This document shows, in pieces, positions 17,761-25,200 of a stretch of DNA of 64,000 nucleotides (positions are counted from its first letter, which is position 1; every line of letters begins with the position of its first letter). The position numbers were made by a program, and so were the translations under genes. Below the pieces are notes generated by a model. That model worked only from the letters and a program-made list of their open reading frames with translations, was not told the DNA's origin and made no database searches. This DNA is from Fundidesulfovibrio soli (GTDB taxonomy: Bacteria; Desulfobacterota; Desulfovibrionia; Desulfovibrionales; Desulfovibrionaceae). The stretch is taken from contig NZ_JAKZKW010000007.1 in assembly GCF_022808695.1 (NCBI RefSeq), positions 18,849 through 82,848 of the forward strand, in the 5' to 3' direction.

Positions 17761-17789
17761 GGGCCGGAGGGGGCATCCCCCTCCGGCCC
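17761..17789 (-). other. Perfect 13-bp hairpin between GH-GT2 and ABC genes
   Basis: GGGCCGGAGGGGG, loop CAT, CCCCCTCCGGCCC is a perfect inverted repeat 37 bases past the GH-GT2 stop and 36 before the exporter start. There is no T-tract on either strand, so it is more likely an RNA-stability or partial-attenuation element that sets different expression for the synthase and the downstream genes. Confidence 0.6.
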
Positions 17790-17825
17790 GGTTCGGGTCA
17801 TACGCGCAAGCGTCTAGGATGTCAT

Positions 17826-20609
17826 CTACTGAAGCGGAGCGTCAACGGTGGTCCGGGCGGCGGCGGGCTCGGCCTCCTCGCGGACAAGGGCGGCCTCGAC
17901 TGCCTCGGGGGCTTCGGCCTGCTCGCGGGCGGGCTTCACGGCCACGGCCTCGGATTCGGCCTTGGAGGCCTCGGCGGCCTCGGGCTTGGCGTGCTCAGGC
18001 TCGTTCATGGAGCAGCCGGCCTTGCAGGTCATCAGGTGCTGGGTCAGCTTGGTGACCATGGAGGCCCCGTGGGACATGCCCTTGGCGGTCCAGAGGATGG
18101 ACAGCAGGGAGGCGCCCGCGCAGCCCGCGGCCGGGATAAGCGCCCCGAAGGCCAGGCAGCCCGCGGCGGCGGCCAGGGTCAGGCCGGTGAGGGCCACGGC
18201 GAAGGAGGTGGGGGCGATGGACCCGGCCAGGCGCACGAACCGCTTCTCGCCGCCGTGGTTCTCCACCGTGACGCGCAGCTTCATGGAGGCCATCAGGCCC
18301 GGCTCCACGCGCAGGTCCCAGGGGGCGGCGTTGGAGGAGGCGTAGCCCGAGTCGGTGGTGTGGTTCACGTTCAGGGTGCGCATCACACGCAGCAGGTGCT
18401 CCAGCACGTCCTCACGCTCCAGGGACTTGATGTTCCAGAAGAAGCGGTGGAAGCGCAGGCCCCGGCGGAAGATGGAGCAGGTGTCCTTGATCTTCTGCCA
18501 GAAGGTGTACTTGGGCAGGGCGGCCTCCTCGGGCAAGCCGAGCACGGCCATGTTGCCGGTGGCGGCGCCCTTGCGGCCGGCGCGGCGCAGGTCCATCAGG
18601 GTCTGGTAGCGCGCCTTGCCGCGCACCCAGGGCTGGGCCAGGGTCAAGAGGGCGATGATCACGCGGGAGAAGAAGGTGTCGTGGCGCTTGGGCAGCTTGG
18701 CCTGGGCGGCGCGGTGGCACACGAAGGCCATGGTGGTGCCGAGCATCAGCGCGCCCAGGGCGAACATGGGGGCGAACAGGAAGCCCGAGGCCAGGATCAC
18801 GAAGGCGGCCATCATCCACTCGAAGGAGAGCGGCAGGTAGGCGGTCAGGCTGCCCTTGGGCTCGTAGAGCGTCTGGAACAGGCCGGACCCGAACACGCCG
18901 TGGTAGATCACCGGGCGGGTGGAGAGCAGCGCGCCGGAGATGTCGCCGTAGATGCGCCCGGCCCAGCGGGAGTTGCCCAGCACGTTGAAGCGGTGCGGGT
19001 GCTTGGGCATGAGCAGCGCCTCGGCGCGGCCGTAGCCCTTCTGCTGCTTCATGTAGGCCTTGATGGTGTTGCGGCGGTGGTGCCAGACCATCATGCCTGC
19101 GTGGAAGCCGATCAGGTGGCCCATGTCCATCAGGCGCCAGCACACGTCCACGTCGTCGCCGGCGGCGCGGTAGGTCGCGTCGAAGCCGCCGATCTCCATC
19201 AGGTTTTCCTTGCGGTAGGCCATGTTGCAGCCCGGGACGTGCTCGGCGATCTCGTCGGTGACCAGCACGTGCGTGGGCGCGCCGGGGGAGACGGCCACGC
19301 AGGCGGCGGTGCGGTTGTCCTCCATGGGGGGCAGGTTGGGGCCGCCCACCACGGCGAAGCGCTCGTCCTGGAAGGCCCAGGCCATGTAGGTCAGCCAGTG
19401 GGGGTCCACGTAGCAGTCGGAGTCGGTGTAGGCCACGATGTCGCCCTTGGCGGCGTACATGCCCACGTTGCGGGCGGCCGACAGGCCCAGGTTGGGCTGG
19501 TGGATCACGTGGATGAAGGGGAACTTGGCGGCGTACTTGTCGGAGATCTCGCCGGTCTTGTCCGTGGAGCCGTCGTCCACCACGATCACTTCGAAATTGG
19601 GGTACTCCACGTGCTGGAAGCTGGCCAGGCAGCCTTCCATGGTGGAGTCGGCGTTGTAGGCGCAGACCACCACGGAGATCATGGGCTGCTTGGGCGGCAG
19701 CGGGGGCAGCGGGTTGGCGTAGGCCTTGGCCACGGCCTCGAAGGCGGCCTTGGGCTTGCGGTCGGCGTCAACGATGCCGAACTTCCAGTCCTCGATGAGG
19801 TGCCCGCCGGTGTACCACTCGTCGGTCCAGGCGAAGACCATGGTGCCGGAGACGCCTTCCTCGAAGGCGGCCATGACCTGCCAGTCGAGGAACTCGGCCT
19901 GGGCGGCCTCGCCGTGGCGCAGGGAGTCCATGCCGAACTCGGAGAGCACCAGGGGCATGTCGCAGGCAACGTTCTGCAGGCGCTTCACGTAGGCGCGGAA
20001 GCTCTTCTCGTTGTGCAGGTAGACGTTGAAGCACAGGAAGTCCAGGAAGGGCAGCTTCAGGTACTCCGTGGAGGGGTAGTTGGCGTAGGTCACCAGGCCG
20101 GAGGGGTCTTCCTCGCGGACGATGGCGGCCAGCTTGCCCAGGAACTTCTCCACCTTCTTGGCGCCGCTCCAGCGCACGATGTGGCTGGGGATCTCGTTGC
20201 CGATCAGGTAGGCAAGCACGGCGGGGTGCCCGGCGCAGGCGCGGGCGGCCTCGCGCATGGTGTCCTTGATGGACTCCTTCACTTCCCACTGGTCAAGGAA
20301 GCAGAGGTGCTGGGGCCAGGGAATGCCGACCATCACGTGGATGCCCAGGCGCGCGGCGGTGTCCAGGAACCACTTGGGCGGCACGTAGTACACGCGGATG
20401 GTGTTCACGCCGATGGTGCGCATCAGGCGGAAGTCCTCGGCCACGCGCTCCGGCTCGGGCAGGGGCTCGCCGTTCTCGTTCTCGGGGAACGGGCCGTAGG
20501 TGACGCCCTTGATGAAGAACTTCTTGTCGCCGAGGAACAGGAAACGCCCGTGAACGCGGGGACGCTCCAGAATGCCCTGACCGGCTGCTCCGCCTTCTAG
20601 CTGAAACAT
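17826..20609 (-). CDS. Fusion of glycoside hydrolase-like and GT2 glycosyltransferase domains, membrane-bound
   Basis: A 927-residue protein with two enzymes in one chain. Residues about 20-300 form a clan GH-A barrel (GH2/GH5-like) with 'LIGNEIPSH' (acid/base E139) and 'PLVLSEFGMDS' (nucleophile E224), both intact. Residues about 310-540 form a GT2 domain with 'VVDDGS' (D345-D346), 'AYTDSDCYV' (DxD-like) and 'AAGDDVDVCWRL'. Transmembrane stretches follow near residues 600-630 and 800-860, then an Ala/Glu-rich tail. There is no signal peptide, so both catalytic parts should face the cytoplasm. GH17-GT2 fusions such as NdvB make and remodel beta-glucans; by analogy this may elongate and branch or cyclise a glucan. 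GAGGAAG precedes the ATG. It is the first gene of the operon. Confidence 0.85.
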   Translation of the reverse strand: MFQLEGGAAGQGILERPRVHGRFLFLGDKKFFIKGVTYGPFPENENGEPLPEPERVAEDFRLMRTIGVNTIRVYYVPPKWFLDTAARLGIHVMVGIPWPQHLCFLDQWEVKESIKDTMREAARACAGHPAVLAYLIGNEIPSHIVRWSGAKKVEKFLGKLAAIVREEDPSGLVTYANYPSTEYLKLPFLDFLCFNVYLHNEKSFRAYVKRLQNVACDMPLVLSEFGMDSLRHGEAAQAEFLDWQVMAAFEEGVSGTMVFAWTDEWYTGGHLIEDWKFGIVDADRKPKAAFEAVAKAYANPLPPLPPKQPMISVVVCAYNADSTMEGCLASFQHVEYPNFEVIVVDDGSTDKTGEISDKYAAKFPFIHVIHQPNLGLSAARNVGMYAAKGDIVAYTDSDCYVDPHWLTYMAWAFQDERFAVVGGPNLPPMEDNRTAACVAVSPGAPTHVLVTDEIAEHVPGCNMAYRKENLMEIGGFDATYRAAGDDVDVCWRLMDMGHLIGFHAGMMVWHHRRNTIKAYMKQQKGYGRAEALLMPKHPHRFNVLGNSRWAGRIYGDISGALLSTRPVIYHGVFGSGLFQTLYEPKGSLTAYLPLSFEWMMAAFVILASGFLFAPMFALGALMLGTTMAFVCHRAAQAKLPKRHDTFFSRVIIALLTLAQPWVRGKARYQTLMDLRRAGRKGAATGNMAVLGLPEEAALPKYTFWQKIKDTCSIFRRGLRFHRFFWNIKSLEREDVLEHLLRVMRTLNVNHTTDSGYASSNAAPWDLRVEPGLMASMKLRVTVENHGGEKRFVRLAGSIAPTSFAVALTGLTLAAAAGCLAFGALIPAAGCAGASLLSILWTAKGMSHGASMVTKLTQHLMTCKAGCSMNEPEHAKPEAAEASKAESEAVAVKPAREQAEAPEAVEAALVREEAEPAAARTTVDAPLQ

Positions 20610-20660
20610 GGCTTCCTCACCTTTTCCGGCATCTTTTCGCCGGGATATCGCGTAGTTGTG

Positions 20661-20698
20661 CCTGCCCTGGAGGGGGTTTCCCCCATTTGCCCGGCAGG
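20661..20698 (-). promoter_or_regulatory. Leader hairpin of the GH-GT2 operon
   Basis: CCTGCC (20661-20666) pairs with GGCAGG (20693-20698), and an inner GGGGG/CCCCC pair (20672-20684) closes on TTT. The structure falls within the predicted 5' leader, between the sigma-54 element and the ATG at 20609, leaving the ribosome site free. Confidence 0.4.
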
Positions 20699-20725
20699 GG
20701 CGCGCGTTTGCGCGCAGACGCCTAA

Positions 20726-20741
20726 AGCAATGACCATGCCA
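20726..20741 (-). promoter_or_regulatory. Sigma-54 (-24/-12) promoter of the glycan operon
   Basis: On the minus strand the sequence is TGGCATGGTCATTGCT. It matches TGGCACG-N4-TTGCT with one change in the -24 box and the invariant GG and GC at the correct spacing. The predicted start is near 20715, giving a leader of about 107 bases before the GH-GT2 ATG. Sigma-54 promoters need an AAA+ activator bound upstream; two direct repeats sit at about -85 to -123. Confidence 0.8.
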
Positions 20742-20799
20742 CGCCCCGGCAGGCCCGGGAAGCCGCGCCCTAAGCGGATGACGAATCGGGGATGAAGGG

Positions 20800-20838
20800 C
20801 CGGTTACGAAAATTGCGCACGAACCGGTTACGATAATT
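20800..20838 (-). promoter_or_regulatory. Paired direct repeats, candidate activator sites
   Basis: CCGGTTACGAAAATT (20800-20814) and CCGGTTACGATAATT (20824-20838) differ at one position and are 24 bases apart, start to start. They lie about 85-123 bases upstream of the predicted sigma-54 transcription start, the usual position for an enhancer-binding activator. Confidence 0.65.
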
Positions 20839-20892
20839 TCCCTTGACGTGATTCAAGGTAATCGGCCCGAAACGGGCGGGAATGCGGGGGGG

Positions 20893-21249
20893 TCAGGAGG
20901 TCATATCGGAACGCAGCTCCGCGATGTAGGCGGCGGTGCGGTCCAGCAGGTCCACGGCGGCGGGGACGAGCGAATGCGCGAGGGGTGCGTCGCCCGCGCG
21001 GGCGGCCATTTCGAGCTTGTAGCAGATATCATTGAGGGGAGCAGCCTGGAGTGTGCCGCTGGTGCCTTTGAGCGCGTGGGCCCACTGGACCACGGCGGTC
21101 AGGTCGTGCGTCCGCACGGCCTCGTCGATCCTCTCCAGCCGGGCCGGGGTCTCTTCGATGAAGACGTCGAAGATCTCCATCAGCAGTTCCCTGTCGTCCT
21201 CCAGACGTTCCATCAGTTTGGGCAAATTGAGAAGATCAGCGTGCGACAT
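20893..21249 (-). CDS. Histidine phosphotransfer (HPt) domain protein
   Basis: A 118-residue all-helical protein with the HPt signature 'WAHALKGTSGTLQAAPL', where the His accepts phosphate, and the usual 'FIEETPARLERIDEAV' first helix. It lacks other domains, so it should shuttle phosphoryl groups between a kinase and a response regulator. It follows the PAS kinase gene by 32 bases and is probably its partner, though that kinase has no attached receiver to complete a phosphorelay here. Confidence 0.88.
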   Translation of the reverse strand: MSHADLLNLPKLMERLEDDRELLMEIFDVFIEETPARLERIDEAVRTHDLTAVVQWAHALKGTSGTLQAAPLNDICYKLEMAARAGDAPLAHSLVPAAVDLLDRTAAYIAELRSDMTS

Positions 21250-21281
21250 GGGTATCCCCTATATTGAACCCGGCAGAGGCA

Positions 21282-22796
21282 TCAACCCTTTTCAGGCGCG
21301 TCCTGGACGAGCGCGGGCACCGGCGTCAGGCGCAGCACCACGTCCGTGCCGTGGCCCTCGCGGCTGGCGATCTCCACCTGGCCGCCCCAATCCTCCACGG
21401 CCTTGCGGATCATGGCCAGGCCCAGGCCGTATCCCTTGTGCTTGGTGCCGAAGAAGGGGCTGAACACGTGCTCCAGCACTCCCTGGGGCATGCCTTTGCC
21501 CGTGTCCGAAACGGCTATGCGCACGAAGCCGGCGTCCATGCCCACGCGCACCACGACCCTGCCTTCGCCCTCGATGGACTCCACGGCGTTGGCCACAAGG
21601 TGCATCACGGCGCGGCGAAGGACGTCCTCGTGGGCCACGGCCCTGGGCACGCGGCAATGGTCCTCCGACTCCAGGGCGACGCCTTTGGGTATGAAGCCCT
21701 GGCGCAACACTCCCAGGGCCTCGCGCACCACTGCGCAGACGTCCACCTCGCCGGGAACGTCGGCCCCAGGCCGGGCGAACCCGATGATGTCCTTGAGGAT
21801 CGCGTCCAGCCGGGCGGTCTCCTCCAGGATGATCTTCACCTTCTCGCGCTCCCGCTCCGAGATGTTGGGCGACTTGAGCAGCGAGTTGGTGAACCCTCCG
21901 ATGGCGAAGAGCGGGTTCCTGATCTCATGGGCCAGATAGGCGGAGAGGCGCTCAACCACGCCGATCTTCTCGCTCTGCTGGAGCCGCTTCTCGTACTCCG
22001 TGCGCGAGGTGATGTCGCGGCGCATGACCATGACGTGGCCTATGGAGCGCGAGGCGTCGTATATGGGGTAGGCGTACTCCCTGAAGTAGAGCATGCGTCC
22101 GTCCTTGCTGACCCGCGTCTCCAGGGACTCCGCCTTCTGCCCGGTGCTGAGGGCGGTGTAGAAGGGGCAGGAGCGCTTATCGGGTTCGCAGAAGGGCATG
22201 TCGTCGCGCACGGCCTGCACTTCGTAGCAGGGCTTGCCCAGGAAGGACTCCTTGGGTTGGCCGAGGCGGGCCTCCACGTTGCGGTTGGCGTCCACCACAC
22301 GACCCTGGCGGTCCAGCAGGAGGATGTCTTCAGGCACCTCGTTGACGATGGCCTGCAGGAGCACGCGCTGGCTGTCCAGGCTGGCCTGGCAGCGGGCGTT
22401 GACCTCGGCGAATTTCTCCAGCGCGCAGAGGAAGAATGTGGCGGTGTGGTCGATGAAGGCCACGCCGTCGGGCAGCTCGGCCATGATCTGCTTGACCTTG
22501 TGCCGCTTGCCCGCCAGTTCGATGAGCAGGTTGATGTCCGGGTGGGCGGCCATCATCTCCCGCCAGGTGTTGTACACGGGCAGGCCCGCCACCCGGCGGT
22601 CGCGCATCTTCTCGGTCTCGGTTCCCGGCTCCGAGAGCCCGACGAGGGTCATGGGCGGCAGGAACTCCGCCGCCGTCTGGCCGCAGACGATGTCCAGGAT
22701 GGCCCGGAAGCCCGGCCCCGTGCCGATGAGGCCCACAGTGAAGCCCACATCGTCCATTTCCCACAGGCAGTAGCCGTCGGGCAGCCGATCACCCAT
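21282..22796 (-). CDS. Cytoplasmic histidine kinase with Rossmann-like sensor and PAS domain
   Basis: A 504-residue soluble kinase. Residues about 15-130 begin 'VGFTVGLIGTGPGFRAIL', a GxGxxG dinucleotide-binding pattern, with 'LPVYNTWREM' like an NAD(P)-dependent Rossmann fold. A PAS domain follows ('EVPEDILLLDRQGRVVDANRNVEARLG') with a cysteine-bearing insert (residues about 190-215), then HisKA 'AYLAHEIRNPLFAIGGF' and HATPase 'DTGKGMPQG' with 'KGYGLGLAMI'. There is no membrane segment. GGGAGGG six bases before the ATG supports the start. It overlaps the end of rsmI by eight bases and is followed by the HPt gene. Confidence 0.88.
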   Translation of the reverse strand: MGDRLPDGYCLWEMDDVGFTVGLIGTGPGFRAILDIVCGQTAAEFLPPMTLVGLSEPGTETEKMRDRRVAGLPVYNTWREMMAAHPDINLLIELAGKRHKVKQIMAELPDGVAFIDHTATFFLCALEKFAEVNARCQASLDSQRVLLQAIVNEVPEDILLLDRQGRVVDANRNVEARLGQPKESFLGKPCYEVQAVRDDMPFCEPDKRSCPFYTALSTGQKAESLETRVSKDGRMLYFREYAYPIYDASRSIGHVMVMRRDITSRTEYEKRLQQSEKIGVVERLSAYLAHEIRNPLFAIGGFTNSLLKSPNISEREREKVKIILEETARLDAILKDIIGFARPGADVPGEVDVCAVVREALGVLRQGFIPKGVALESEDHCRVPRAVAHEDVLRRAVMHLVANAVESIEGEGRVVVRVGMDAGFVRIAVSDTGKGMPQGVLEHVFSPFFGTKHKGYGLGLAMIRKAVEDWGGQVEIASREGHGTDVVLRLTPVPALVQDAPEKG

Positions 22797-23640
22797 CGCC
22801 AGCCCTCCCCTGTGCGGCCAGCACCCGTTCGTAAAGTTCCTTCACCGTGAGGCCCTTGAGCCGGGCCGCGGCCCTGCGGGCCATCTCCTTGGGCTTGCCC
22901 CCAGCGGCGACCTCGGCGGCCAGCACGCTCTCCACGTCGTCCTCGCCGGGCTGGGCCTTCTCGAGTTCCGGCCCCAGCACCACGGTCAGCTCGCCCAGCA
23001 GGTCGAGCTCCTTGTCCGCCAATTCGGAAAGCCTGCCCGTGATGAACTCCTCGTGGGTCTTGGTCAGCTCGCGCGCAATGACGCACTCGCGTTCGCCCAG
23101 GGCTTCCAGAGCGGCGGCCAGGGACTTGGCCAGCCTGTCCTTGCGCTCGAAGAAGACCAGGGTGCACCCGGCGGAGGCGAAGCGGGCGAAGGCCTGGCGC
23201 ACGTCCCCGGCCTTGCGCGGCAGGAAGCCCAGGAAGGTGAAAGGCTGCGGGGCCAGGCCCGATGCGCACAGGGCGGCCATGACGGCCGACGGCCCGGGCA
23301 CGGGGCGCACGGGGTGCCCGGCCTCCCGGCAGGCGCGCACCAGCAGGAAGCCCGGGTCGGAGAGCACGGGGGTGCCCGCGTCGGAGATAAGGGCGGCGTC
23401 GCCGCCCTGCTCCAGGTGGCTGAGCACCTGGGGCACGCGGCCCTGCTCGTTGTGGTCGAAGAGGGAGAGGAAGCGGCGCGGCTCCATGCCTTGGGTGGCG
23501 AACAGGCGCGCGGCGCGGCGGGTGTCCTCGCAGAGGATCATGCCCGCCTGCTCCAGAATCTGCCTGGCGCGGGGGGAGAAGTCCTGAGGGTTCCCCAGGG
23601 GCGTGGCCACGATCCAGAGTGTCCCGGAGGAAGCGTTCAT
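22789..23640 (-). CDS. rsmI: 16S rRNA 2'-O-ribose methyltransferase (C1402)
   Basis: A 283-residue tetrapyrrole-methylase-fold enzyme. It has 'LWIVATPLGNPQDFSPRA' at the N-terminus, 'CEDTRRAARLF', 'LISDAGTPVLSDPGF' and 'VRPVPGPSAVMAALCASGL', all diagnostic of RsmI. It methylates the ribose of C1402 in 16S rRNA using S-adenosylmethionine. The length is usual. The stop overlaps the following kinase gene, an unusual partner for an rRNA enzyme. Confidence 0.95.
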   Translation of the reverse strand: MNASSGTLWIVATPLGNPQDFSPRARQILEQAGMILCEDTRRAARLFATQGMEPRRFLSLFDHNEQGRVPQVLSHLEQGGDAALISDAGTPVLSDPGFLLVRACREAGHPVRPVPGPSAVMAALCASGLAPQPFTFLGFLPRKAGDVRQAFARFASAGCTLVFFERKDRLAKSLAAALEALGERECVIARELTKTHEEFITGRLSELADKELDLLGELTVVLGPELEKAQPGEDDVESVLAAEVAAGGKPKEMARRAAARLKGLTVKELYERVLAAQGRAGDG

Positions 23641-23716
23641 GGGCTATTTATCACATGCGCGCACTCCGATTGCAAGTGCGCTTGACTCCAATTGGCCCGG
23701 GGGATAGGCGTGAAGC

Positions 23717-23929
23717 ATGTCTACCGAAAACGTGCGCGACGCGGCATACTCCACGGGCTATATTTCCATGGCCAATGCCGGGGGCCTTGTTCAGGGCGAC
23801 CCCCAGCAGGCCGCCGTGGCAAAGTTCGAGCGCGCCCCGCTGCCGCCCTCGCCCGTCTCGGTCAACGCCTGGAGCCACGCCTTCGAGCAGACCGAGAAAG
23901 GGCGCATCATCGGCAACGTGGTCATCTGA
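23717..23929 (+). CDS. Small hypothetical protein
   Basis: A 70-residue protein starting MSTENVRDAAYSTGYIS and ending GRIIGNVVI. It is divergent from rsmI (77 bases between start codons) and is followed 24 bases after its stop by a convincing terminator, which supports a real transcription unit. It has no membrane helix or cysteine and is moderately polar, with proline-rich 'APLPPSPVSVNAW'. I do not recognise it. The ribosome site is weak. Confidence 0.55.
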   Translation: MSTENVRDAAYSTGYISMANAGGLVQGDPQQAAVAKFERAPLPPSPVSVNAWSHAFEQTEKGRIIGNVVI

Positions 23930-23952
23930 CCGCAAGGGACTCCCCGCCTCGC

Positions 23953-23977
23953 AAAGCCGCACCGTTGCGGCTTTTTT
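23953..23977 (+). terminator. Intrinsic terminator after the small ORF
   Basis: AAAGCCGCA, loop CCGT, TGCGGCTTT with a T run to 23977 ends the plus-strand unit. Confidence 0.85.
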
Positions 23978-24190
23978 CATTCCTAAGCGCCCCATTCACT
24001 GAGCGGACTGACTTCATTCTTAAAAACTTTTCGCATTGAGCCGCTTCGCGGGCGGCCGGGCGTTGCGCGCGGCTGACGGCGCGATCTCGCGCTGCCGCTT
24101 CGGCAGAGGGGCGCAGCCCCGGCAGCTTGATCGCGGCGGCGGACGCACGCAACGCCCGGCTGGCCGGTACAAGCCCAGCTTTCTTCCGGG

Positions 24191-24607
24191 TTACCAGGGC
24201 TGCCAGCCGCCGCCCCGCCCCCTTCCCTTCCCGTCCGCCGCGAAATCCGCCTGGAAGGCGTCCGGCACATGCTCGGCCGTCAGCCGCTCCCCGTCGGACA
24301 CTACGCTCACCACGTCGAAACGGCAGGGCCGCTCCCACCAGCCCCTGGAGGAGAGGAACTCGCTCGCCGCGCGGATCAGCTTGCCCCGCTTGCGCCCGTC
24401 CACGGCCTCGGCCCCGCTGCCCAGGCTGCCCAGGCCGCGCGTCTTGACCTCCACGAAAACAACGGTGTCCCCGTGCTGGCACACCAGGTCCAGCTCGCCG
24501 GTGCGGCAGCGGAAGTTGCGCTCCAGCACCCGCATCCCGGCCCGGCGCAGCAGGCGCTCGGCGGCCTCCTCGCCTTCGCGCCCCAGGGTCAGATGCCCGG
24601 CAGGCAC
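24191..24607 (-). CDS. yraN: YraN/UPF0102-family nuclease-fold protein
   Basis: A 138-residue protein of the UPF0102 family: '[35 protein letters not shown]' followed by '[11 protein letters not shown]', which gives a GELD...EVK arrangement like PD-(D/E)xK endonucleases. Its function is not established; Holliday-junction-type roles have been suggested for homologues. I start it at the GTG at 24607 (VPAGHLTLG), which overlaps the end of rnhB by 19 bases; an upstream start would lie deep in rnhB. The rnhB-yraN pairing is common in bacteria and supports the call. Confidence 0.85.
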   Translation of the reverse strand: MPAGHLTLGREGEEAAERLLRRAGMRVLERNFRCRTGELDLVCQHGDTVVFVEVKTRGLGSLGSGAEAVDGRKRGKLIRAASEFLSSRGWWERPCRFDVVSVVSDGERLTAEHVPDAFQADFAADGKGRGRGGGWQPW

Positions 24608-25200
24608 GGGCGCTCCTGGAGCACGGCCTTCGGCTCCGGCCGCACGCCCCGGAAGGTCATGCGGTGCTGGGCGCATGGCCCCAGCCGGATGATGGCCTCG
24701 CGGTGAACCTTGGTGCCGTAGCCCTTGTGCTCGCCGAAGCCGTAGCCGGGGAAGCGTTTCTCCAGCTTGGTCATGATGCGGTCGCGGAAGGTCTTGGCCA
24801 GGATGGACGCGGCCGAGATGGCCGGGATGCGCGCGTCCCCCTCCACCTCGGCCCGCTGGCGCAGGGAGTGCAGGTGCAGGAGGCGGCTGGGGATGATCTT
24901 GTCTCCGTCCACCAGGACGAGGGTGGGCCGCGCCCCCAGCAGGGCCAGCGCCCTGGACATGGCCGCGAAGGTGGCCTGCAGGATGTTGACGCGGTCGATC
25001 TCCGGCGCCCAGGCCACGCCGAGGCCCCAGGCCACGGCCTGGGCCTTGATGGACGGTTCCAGCGCCAGCCGCCCGCGTTCGGTGAGCTTCTTGGAGTCCG
25101 TAAGGCCCGGCAGGTCGAACGTTTCCGGCAAGATCACGGCCCCGGCCACCACCGGCCCCGCCAGGCAGCCGCGCCCCGCCTCGTCGATGCCCACGATCAC
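24589..25200 (-). CDS. rnhB: Ribonuclease HII
   Basis: A 203-residue RNase HII with '[19 protein letters not shown]' (the catalytic Asp-Glu and GRG signature) at residue 4, '[10 protein letters not shown]', 'VLVDGDK' and '[14 protein letters not shown]'. It removes RNA from RNA-DNA hybrids and single ribonucleotides from DNA. The start overlaps the stop of the upstream sensor kinase (ATGA), and its own 3' end overlaps yraN, so all three are read from one minus-strand message. Confidence 0.95.
   Translation of the reverse strand: MIVGIDEAGRGCLAGPVVAGAVILPETFDLPGLTDSKKLTERGRLALEPSIKAQAVAWGLGVAWAPEIDRVNILQATFAAMSRALALLGARPTLVLVDGDKIIPSRLLHLHSLRQRAEVEGDARIPAISAASILAKTFRDRIMTKLEKRFPGYGFGEHKGYGTKVHREAIIRLGPCAQHRMTFRGVRPEPKAVLQERPCLPGI

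Noticed and set aside
17757-20600. A 947-codon plus-strand open frame opposite the GH-GT2 gene
   Set aside because: It is rich in Gly, His, Val and Ala, has no domain, and mirrors the third-position G/C of the real gene on the other strand.
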